A stretch of 13,619 nucleotides of DNA. Origin: Methanosarcinaceae archaeon. GTDB lineage: Archaea > Halobacteriota > Methanosarcinia > Methanosarcinales > Methanosarcinaceae. Each line of letters begins with the position of its first letter. The first letter of the stretch is position 1. The notes below the pieces were generated by a model, which worked only from the letters and a program-made list of their open reading frames with translations, was not told the origin of the DNA and searched no databases. This document shows, piece after piece, positions 7,076 to 13,619 of this stretch. The DNA lies in assembly GCA_030655675.1 (NCBI GenBank), contig JAUSPM010000227.1:1-13619 (forward strand), in the 5' to 3' direction. Position numbers and translations under genes: made by a program.

Positions 7076-7108
7076 AAAAAAATTGTGTGTGCACCATTTC
7101 GGTGCACA
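7076..7108 (-). terminator. Stem-loop plus T7 terminator for the KaiC-like gene
   Basis: TGTGCACC at 7088-7095 pairs perfectly with GGTGCACA at 7101-7108 around a 5 nt loop. Reading on the minus strand, the stem starts 6 nt after the stop codon and is followed by ACACAA and seven Ts (plus 7076-7082). It has the architecture of a bacterial intrinsic terminator, and in archaea the T-run alone could act. Confidence 0.7.
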
Positions 7109-7114
7109 TCCCGA

Positions 7115-7888
7115 TCATGCGATATCTTTTGATGTATCGATCTGGACACCGTCGCCAACCTTGAACTTGATCATTTCTGAATTTGGCACCATTCCGCGTA
7201 TCTTTGGAATTGCAAGCATACTTGTCATCGAATCTGCACTGCGTTCAAGTGCAACATCGAATATTACATCAGCAGTATTTAAAATATCATTCTCAACTTT
7301 TTCTGGATGGCTTTTTTTCAATCCGTAGAGGTAAGTGAGGCAATCCATTTCTTTAGTTGTCTCGTAGAGTATGTTGGTTAGCCGTTTTATCATACCAAGG
7401 TTAACATTGAGATTCATGTAAAAAGAGAAATTATCAATGATAATGTTGATATCTTCATTAATTGATTCGTTCATGATGTTCTTGAGATTGTATTCTGTGA
7501 ACTCTATGATCTTTGCATCAACGTATTCATTTCCTATAGTATCGACCATCTCACCAAATTGTGTTAGGTAGTATTCACTGTATATATCAACAAAAGAAAT
7601 ATTGGAAACGTCAAAATTCAAATTTTCGATGTCTTTTTGGATAAATTTTGGTCTTCGACTTGTTGTAAAATAATATGTTTTTCGTGCTTGAGTGAATTGA
7701 TATAGGAAAACCTCAGACATTGATCTGGAGTCAGCCGAAAAATAGACTAAAGACCTTTCAGGCAATCCACCGCCCAAGCTCCTATCAAGAACAAAAATAC
7801 CGGTGGGTTTTAGTTTAGGTCCTTGCTGGGTAATAGATTGTACGCCAGACATTGCATCTTGTGCAGATATATTTAGTTCTGCCATCAT
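7115..7888 (-). CDS. KaiC/RAD55-like RecA-fold protein (HTR-like) with degenerate Walker A
   Basis: The 257-residue protein has the RecA/KaiC layout: GIFVLDRSLGGGLPERSLVYF at 30-50 in place of the usual GIPGLDELLGGGIPxGS region (quoted in part: LDRSLGGGLPERS), then strand-helix alternation and a Walker B-like INIIIDNFSF at 147-156. The expected GxxxxGKT loop is replaced by SADSRSMS at 51-58, with no Lys or Gly at the key positions. It therefore probably does not hydrolyse ATP in the normal way and may be a regulatory or scaffold paralogue. Such proteins are known in Methanosarcinales as RAD55-like or HTR-like proteins without a proven function. Two ATGs occur in tandem (7888 and 7885); TGAGGGA just upstream can serve either. 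The gene is divergent from the helicase, and a stem-loop terminator follows it. Confidence 0.7.
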   Translation of the reverse strand: MMAELNISAQDAMSGVQSITQQGPKLKPTGIFVLDRSLGGGLPERSLVYFSADSRSMSEVFLYQFTQARKTYYFTTSRRPKFIQKDIENLNFDVSNISFVDIYSEYYLTQFGEMVDTIGNEYVDAKIIEFTEYNLKNIMNESINEDINIIIDNFSFYMNLNVNLGMIKRLTNILYETTKEMDCLTYLYGLKKSHPEKVENDILNTADVIFDVALERSADSMTSMLAIPKIRGMVPNSEMIKFKVGDGVQIDTSKDIA

Positions 7889-7891
7889 TCA

Positions 7892-7928
7892 TCCCTCAAT
7901 ATATAAATTGGTCTTTATATTTTATAAG
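7892..7928 (-). promoter_or_regulatory. Candidate promoter and ribosome-binding site of the KaiC-like gene
   Basis: On the minus strand CTTATAAAATATAAAG (plus 7913-7928) is the best TATA-like stretch, 25-40 nt before the ATG. TGAGGGA (plus 7892-7898) is the Shine-Dalgarno. The resulting leader would be about 10 nt. Confidence 0.4.
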
Positions 7929-7982
7929 TCTATGGTGTATCCAAAACCAAATAAGTGTAATTAATTAATAGATGTGGACATG

Positions 7983-7990
7983 TATATAAA
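7983..7990 (+). promoter_or_regulatory. Distal TATA box candidate for the helicase gene
   Basis: TATATAAA is a near-consensus archaeal box A. If used, it would give a leader of about 40 nt before the ATG at 8054. Confidence 0.4.
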
Positions 7991-8020
7991 GGGCATGTCG
8001 CAAAATCCTATAACTATCAC

Positions 8021-8028
8021 TTATATAC
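8021..8028 (+). promoter_or_regulatory. Proximal TATA box candidate giving a leaderless helicase mRNA
   Basis: TTATATAC is centred about 29 nt upstream of the helicase ATG, the distance expected for a transcript that begins at or within a few bases of the start codon. No Shine-Dalgarno precedes the ATG (GAAGCACACAC), which agrees with a leaderless or very short-leader mRNA. Confidence 0.4.
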
Positions 8029-8053
8029 AGCCATTGACAATTGAAGCACACAC

Positions 8054-10590
<2,537 letters not shown>

Positions 10591-10728
10591 TGTGAGGTTA
10601 TTCTGTGCGGATCGTGTTACCTTCATCAAAACATATTAAAGGGATGTGGTTGAACTATCAGTGAATCAGAAATCAAAACATCTTTACTATTAATTACAAG
10701 TTACAGATAAGTTACAGGGTACATTTAC

Positions 10729-11106
10729 ATGACTAAAAATGACGATAATGATAAGTTAAGAGAAACTAGAAAGGTTAAGATCGAGTTCTATAGGCCTGAT
10801 GATTTCAAGCAGGTTTATTCAATAGGTGCGATAGGCGGACACAGTCCGTACGATTTCAGGATTGGATTTTACAATGATTCACCACGTGCATTTGGTGATC
10901 TATCTGATTCACATGTTATCGAGAGGCGGGTGGAGACTGAAGTTATACTGACACCTCTTGCTGCACTTGAACTTTCACGATGGTTAAATCAGCATATTCA
11001 GGATTATGAGAACATGTTTGGTCCGATCAGCAAGATGCAACCGGTTACTGAAAAGCCAAAGGATAAACCTTCAAAGGATAGTTCCGAGATACAGGGCTAT
11101 ATTTAA
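10729..11106 (+). CDS. DUF3467 domain protein
   Basis: The 125-residue cytosolic protein has the DUF3467 pattern: HSPYDFRIGF at 38-47, an acidic middle, then VETEVILTPLAALELSRWL at 68-86 and NQHIQDYENMFGPI at 87-100. The last 25 residues are a charged Lys/Asp/Ser tail with no predicted fold. Related small proteins occur in bacteria and archaea and have no established function. The ATG follows AGGGT at 10716-10720 with 8 nt spacing, a moderate Shine-Dalgarno. The gene stands 197 bp after the helicase, with a microsatellite between them, and its own stop is followed within 3 nt by another microsatellite. Confidence 0.78.
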   Translation: MTKNDDNDKLRETRKVKIEFYRPDDFKQVYSIGAIGGHSPYDFRIGFYNDSPRAFGDLSDSHVIERRVETEVILTPLAALELSRWLNQHIQDYENMFGPISKMQPVTEKPKDKPSKDSSEIQGYI

Positions 11107-11108
11107 GT

Positions 11109-11168
11109 TTAAACTTAAACTTAAACTTAAACTTAAACTTAAACTTAAACTTAAACTTAAACTTAAAT
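11109..11168. repeat. Hexanucleotide tandem repeat (TTAAAC)9 plus one variant unit
   Basis: Nine perfect TTAAAC units occupy 11109-11162 and TTAAAT follows at 11163-11168. The tract begins 3 nt after the TAA of the DUF3467 gene. Read in the +1 frame relative to that gene it would encode an alternating Lys-Leu tail, but the gene stops before it. About 200 bp of A/T-rich spacer follows up to the LSm gene, with no further feature that I can support. Confidence 0.97.
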
Positions 11169-11369
11169 TGAAATCTAGACTTGGATAAATATAAAATAGC
11201 AAGGAATTTATAATTATTTGGTGCTAATACGTTTGAATACCAAACATAAGTTGGTGGTCGATAATCGCTAACCATAAATATGATATTGTGTATTTAAAAC
11301 TCTCTAGTATCTAATTATTATCGTTTTATTAGTGTTTAACAATTTACAATATAATGTGAGGATATAATT

Positions 11370-11594
11370 TTGTTCCCGAATAAAAAAGTTCAAAAAGCGG
11401 TTGGTTCAAAGGTTCAAGTAGAGATGAAAGGAGACCATCATGTTCTTGAAGGTACACTTCAGAGTGCGGATGATTATCTTAATCTTCATCTGGTTGATGC
11501 TGTTGAGATCGTAGATGGTGAGAGGCTTCGCTCTCTTGGGTCTGTGGTTTTGCGCGGCAACAATATTATACTTATAGTTCCTCTAGAAAATTGA
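11370..11594 (+). CDS. Archaeal LSm (Sm-like) RNA-binding protein
   Basis: The 74-residue protein is a complete Sm fold. The Sm1 region is VQVEMKGDHHVLEGTL followed by DDYLNLHL at 34-41, and the Sm2 motif LGSVVLRGNNIILI is at 56-69. Archaeal LSm proteins form six- or seven-membered rings that bind U-rich RNA and act in RNA processing and stability. The start is TTG at 11370: GTGAGG lies 8 nt upstream, the nearest upstream ATG is followed directly by TGA, and the next internal ATG would remove part of Sm1. The N-terminus FPNKKVQKAVGSKV resembles the second LSm paralogue of Methanosarcinales rather than the canonical one. A winged-helix gene starts 27 nt after its stop, probably in the same transcript. 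Confidence 0.9.
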   Translation: MFPNKKVQKAVGSKVQVEMKGDHHVLEGTLQSADDYLNLHLVDAVEIVDGERLRSLGSVVLRGNNIILIVPLEN

Positions 11595-11621
11595 TATCTT
11601 TGTTGCTGTGGAAATATTATC

Positions 11622-11984
11622 ATGGAATTGGATGAATTAACGTTAAACACGATTCGCAAGCATAAAGGCGGTGTATTTCAGAGTGAACTCTGGAAGGAGA
11701 TGGATATCGATAGCCGTAAATGTTCCCGAATCGTTACAAAACTGATAACGGATAATCTTGTTATACGCGAGTCTGCAGTTTCAAATGGTGCAAGAACGTA
11801 TTTGTTAAAGTCAGTAGAGGATACCAAGGCGTCATACGATGATCTTTTGGCGGGGGATGTATTATTCTCTCCATGTGCGGGGTGCAGGGATGCGTGCCAG
11901 CCTGAATTATGCGATAAACTTGGTGACTGGATCTTGCATTTAGTTAATCTTGAGGCTCAATCCGAATATCATGCGAAAGCTTAA
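11622..11984 (+). CDS. Winged-helix DNA-binding protein with C-terminal four-cysteine cluster
   Basis: The 120-residue protein begins with a winged helix (about 3-65) of the MarR/Lrp type: GGVFQSELWKEMDIDSRKCSR holds the helix-turn-helix (short form ELWKEMDIDSRKCSRIVTKL), then the wing LVIRESAVSNGARTYLL in part. The C-terminal part has C85, C88, C92 and C97 (CX2C-X3-C-X4-C), followed by an amphipathic helix GDWILHLVNLEAQ that may dimerise. The cysteines could bind zinc or an iron-sulphur cluster, so a redox-sensing regulator is possible, though that is an inference. It lies 27 nt after the LSm gene and 47 nt before tRNA-Glu. No strong Shine-Dalgarno is visible (GTGGAAATATTATC), which suits translation from an LSm cotranscript. 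The target genes are unknown. Confidence 0.72.
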   Translation: MELDELTLNTIRKHKGGVFQSELWKEMDIDSRKCSRIVTKLITDNLVIRESAVSNGARTYLLKSVEDTKASYDDLLAGDVLFSPCAGCRDACQPELCDKLGDWILHLVNLEAQSEYHAKA

Positions 11985-12031
11985 TAACGATGTGTGACTT
12001 ATTGGGCTCGCTTCACTGCGATATTCACTGT

Positions 12032-12109
<78 letters not shown>

Positions 12110-12114
12110 GAAAC

Positions 12115-12120
12115 TTTTTT
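12115..12120 (+). terminator. T6 terminator after tRNA-Glu
   Basis: A run of six Ts starts 9 nt after the tRNA 3' end. The same CTTTTTTATAA string is repeated at 12143-12153, so two T-run terminators may be in series. Confidence 0.55.
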
Positions 12121-12234
12121 ATAATCCCGCAGTTTGAATGCGCTTTTTTATAAATTACTTGTTTTAGTATATATTTTCTAAATATATAGTTCGAATATCC
12201 TTCTCATACTTTCATCAATTTGATGTTAACTGTG

Positions 12235-12377
12235 TCGTATTTGTATAGATGTAGTTGGATGGTTGCGTAAATGTGATTGTCCTATCTGAAACTAAAAACA
12301 ATGCAACCGCCGTCAGGCGGCACGTCCCATATATACTAAATAGAATTATCTAAATCTTTATCAAAATGTGTACAAGA
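12235..12377 (+). repeat. Right copy of the 143 bp dispersed inverted repeat
   Basis: It is the reverse-complement partner of 1-143, about 92% identical without gaps. The core hairpin GCCGCC-TGA-CGGCGG is conserved here as CCGCCGTCAGGCGGC. The differences cluster just after the hairpin (ACGTCCCATATA against GCTTCCCCCATA). Upstream similarity ends sharply at the TCG at 12235, which gives one true boundary of the element. It lies in a spacer of about 400 bp (12107-12522) between the tRNA and a gene fragment. Confidence 0.88.
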
Positions 12378-12491
12378 AAATGCTCACTTCGTTCGCATTG
12401 ACTTGGACTATATATTAATAAAATATATACTACAAGAAAATCTTCGCTGATGCTCGGATTTATTCGAACTATATGTTTATAAAACATATAC
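12371..12491 (+). repeat. Two tandem 60/61 nt hairpin-repeat units
   Basis: Unit 1 (12371-12430) and unit 2 (12431-12491) both start TACAAGAAAAT, carry ACTATAT in the second half and end ATATAC. Each closes with a perfect palindrome: TATATATT/AATATATA at 12409-12416 and 12422-12429, and TATATGTTT/AAACATATA at 12470-12478 and 12482-12490. The arms differ between the units by a compensatory A-T to G-C change, which suggests that the hairpin is maintained. The first unit overlaps the end of the 143 bp repeat. A diverged third unit is at 1234-1291. Confidence 0.7.
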
Positions 12492-12522
12492 TATTAAAAA
12501 TTGTGGAATGCGCTGAAAGCGA

Positions 12523-12807
12523 TTGAAAATTCATGAAGATTTTATTGGTTTACCAGTTGAGGCACCAGTTGAATTAACAGACACTGAGTCAAGAATAATT
12601 AGGTTACTTGAGAAAAATGAACTTTCTATTTCAGAAATATCTGTTTGTTTAAATCAAAAGCCAAAATCCGGAATCTTAAAAAAATCCCTTAAGATACTAT
12701 TGAATCATGGTATAATTTGTTTAACAATTCCAGATAAGCCTAACAGCCCAAAACAAAAATACAGGATTACTGAAAAGGGGTTGAATCTGCTTAAATTTAA
12801 AAATTAA
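12523..12807 (+). pseudogene. Winged-helix fragment resembling the C-terminus of AlbA_2/RecG-like ATP-binding proteins
   Basis: The 94-residue frame reads like the C-terminal winged helix of AlbA_2-type 'ATP-dependent DNA helicase RecG-related' proteins. It starts with a linker-like VEAPVELTDTESRI (11-24), then a helix-turn-helix SISEISVCLNQKPKSGILKK, quoted in short as SEISVCLNQKPKSGILKK, and ends with LTIPDKPNSPKQKYRITEKG at 67-86, a motif typical of that C-terminus. The catalytic N-terminal domain is missing, and an in-frame TGA lies 6 nt before the ATG. No Shine-Dalgarno is visible. It may be a gene remnant, although a free-standing small DNA-binding protein is still possible. It lies directly after the hairpin-repeat units, as if the upstream part had been replaced or deleted. 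I classify it as a probable fragment. Confidence 0.6.
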
Positions 12808-12946
12808 ATATTTGTCGAAAAAAACTATCTGTGCCTTTGCCAATGACTTCGAGAATCTCGGCGGTGGATCTTTCAACCTCAAACCTGGCCAGTGGACAGA
12901 TATCACTTTTCCTTATTAAGATTTCACCCCTAAATACGAGATCAGG
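12797..12946 (-). pseudogene. Possible coding remnant without a start codon
   Basis: On the minus strand an open frame between stops gives residues with natural-looking composition, including LVFRGEILIRKSDICPLA and RFEVERSTAEILEVIGKG. No usable start codon or ribosome-binding site was found, and it is only about 49 codons. It overlaps the end of the plus-strand fragment by a few bases. I do not recognise the family. In the other strand the same DNA also stays open for about 60 codons, so the call is weak. Confidence 0.2.
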
Positions 12947-12986
12947 TCATGACAATATTATGTGGTTTGTATTTGGAAATCGAAAA

Positions 12987-13093
12987 AGTGATAAGGAGAA
13001 TCACTCAATAGTGGGTTAGCTCCTTCCCCCCGCCATACCGATGCTATCGGTACTTACTCCCCACTAAACAGCACGGACAGGTACTGTCCTTGC
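12987..13093 (+). other. Compact set of complementary segments, possible structured RNA or element end
   Basis: Several pairings occur within 107 nt: hairpin AGTGAT/ATCACT at 12987-12992 and 13000-13005; its loop AAGGAG (12993-12998) is complementary to CTCCTT (13020-13025), which allows a pseudoknot; GTGGG at 13011-13015 can pair with CCCAC at 13059-13063, enclosing the perfect stem TACCGAT/ATCGGTA at 13036-13042 and 13046-13052; finally GGACAG/CTGTCC at 13075-13080 and 13084-13089, extended by GCA/TGC. No known RNA family was recognised. It could be a non-coding RNA, a translation-control leader or the end of an IS200/IS605-like element. No transposase is visible nearby, and the rest of the 12808-13180 spacer shows nothing else. 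Confidence 0.45.
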
Positions 13094-13180
13094 TATACCG
13101 TTCTGAGTGCACAAAGTAGGGGTTTTCGAGAATATGATTTTAGATCATGAAAGTAGATACACTTATAGGACTTAAATCAT

Positions 13181-13513
13181 ATGGATAAGTGTAAGGCATG
13201 TGGATTTGATGTAAATGTTGAAGGTAAAGAACTATGTTTTTATTGTTACGCTAAACGTAATATTGGTTCAGCAAAATTCGTTTTATTTAACGTAATGATC
13301 GAAGAAGGGGGTAATAAATTCGTAACGGTGCAAGAAGCTCTAACATTGAATAATCTGTATCGAGATAAAATAGGAAAACCGCATACGACGTATAAAGCTG
13401 TATATAAAATATTATATAGATATTCACAACATTACGATAATGCAAAGAAAAGGGGTAATAATTTTTGTATTTGTTTATCTGGTATAAAGTTGTGTTGTAG
13501 CGTTGCGAATTAA
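13181..13513 (+). CDS. Small zinc-ribbon protein of unknown function
   Basis: The 110-residue protein starts with a zinc ribbon: C4, C7, C19 and C22 (CX2C-X11-CX2C). A middle section VTVQEALTLNNLYRDKIG looks helical and could be part of a helix-turn-helix, followed by a tyrosine- and lysine-rich stretch and a cysteine-containing tail CICLSGIKLCCS. The ATG follows AGGA by 10 nt, a weak to moderate ribosome-binding site. I do not recognise a family. Its codon use is A/T-rich (many AAA, TAT, GTA), and it lies in a region of gene fragments and repeats, so it may belong to an accessory element. DNA or RNA binding is a guess from the zinc ribbon only. Confidence 0.55.
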   Translation: MDKCKACGFDVNVEGKELCFYCYAKRNIGSAKFVLFNVMIEEGGNKFVTVQEALTLNNLYRDKIGKPHTTYKAVYKILYRYSQHYDNAKKRGNNFCICLSGIKLCCSVAN

Positions 13514-13543
13514 TGAGTTGAAAATAAAAACGACACTACCACA

Positions 13544-13556
13544 CGCGCATAGCGCG
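13544..13556. other. GC-rich hairpin CGCGC-ATA-GCGCG
   Basis: A perfect 5 bp all-GC stem with a 3 nt loop lies 30 nt after the stop of the zinc-ribbon gene. It is another short GC palindrome in an A/T-rich context. It lacks a following T-run, so I do not call it a terminator. Confidence 0.35.
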
Positions 13557-13619
13557 GCGCCGTTCTTCACCACTGCCCTGAATACACATCGAAGTTTCAA
13601 TCACTGTCAACATTTCTGT

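Noticed and set aside
7014..7328. Plus-strand open frame across the end of the KaiC-like gene
   Set aside because: It overlaps the gene's C-terminal coding region antisense and runs through its stem-loop terminator.
11006..11188. Open frame ending in an alternating Lys-Leu tail
   Set aside because: It overlaps the well-supported DUF3467 gene in another frame, and its tail is the translation of the TTAAAC array.
12831..13019. Plus-strand 62-residue open frame downstream of the winged-helix fragment
   Set aside because: It has no ribosome-binding site, its composition is Ser/Ile-rich without a pattern, and the opposite strand gives a more protein-like reading of the same DNA.

Overview
The window reads as chromosomal DNA of a methanogenic or methane-oxidising archaeon, most likely of the order Methanosarcinales. 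The evidence is a methanogenesis marker 8 protein, a DUF373 membrane protein, an archaeal COG1202 helicase, an archaeal LSm protein, a KaiC/RAD55-like protein of the HTR type, a tRNA-Glu without encoded CCA, TATA-type promoters and A/T-rich spacers. None of the twelve coding regions annotated on clear frames ends in TAG, which fits a lineage that avoids or recodes TAG, such as the pyrrolysine-using Methanosarcinaceae. The species cannot be read from the sequence.

Region 1 (1-2700, minus strand): the left arm of a long inverted repeat, then the methanogenesis marker 8 gene and a PaaK-type aryl-CoA ligase. The roughly 300 bp spacer between the two genes holds a MITE-like hairpin and other hairpin repeats. 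Region 2 (2860-6300, plus strand): a secreted gluzincin-type metallopeptidase that looks C-terminally truncated, with an in-frame membrane-helix-like tail after its TAA, then an apparent two-gene unit of DUF373 membrane protein and 6-oxopurine-type methylthio-nucleoside phosphorylase. Region 3 (6283-7114): a long gene-free spacer with a tetranucleotide microsatellite, GC-rich hairpins and a degenerate copy of the repeat core. Region 4 (7076-11106): a RecA-fold protein that has lost its Walker A motif, divergent from a COG1202 helicase, then a DUF3467 protein. Both plus-strand genes end in or just before a nine-copy tandem repeat (TTGAGGG and TTAAAC). Region 5 (11370-12106): a TTG-initiated LSm gene, a winged-helix protein with a four-cysteine cluster, and tRNA-Glu(UUC). 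Region 6 (12107-13619): an accessory-looking tail with the right arm of the 143 bp inverted repeat (about 92% identical to positions 1-143), two tandem 60/61 nt hairpin units, a gene fragment resembling the C-terminus of AlbA_2/RecG-like ATPases, a compact set of complementary segments that could be a structured RNA or element end, and a small zinc-ribbon ORF.

Most genes are conserved housekeeping or archaeal core genes (RNA metabolism, nucleoside salvage, helicase, tRNA), and they do not form one pathway. The unusual content lies between the genes: a dispersed repeat family with a GC-rich core hairpin, a second family whose hairpin arms covary, a MITE-like hairpin, and three different microsatellites each sitting downstream of a plus-strand gene. 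I did not find a convincing new defence or metabolic system. The best candidates for something undescribed are the 143 bp repeat family, the 60/61 nt hairpin units and the structured stretch at 12987-13093.
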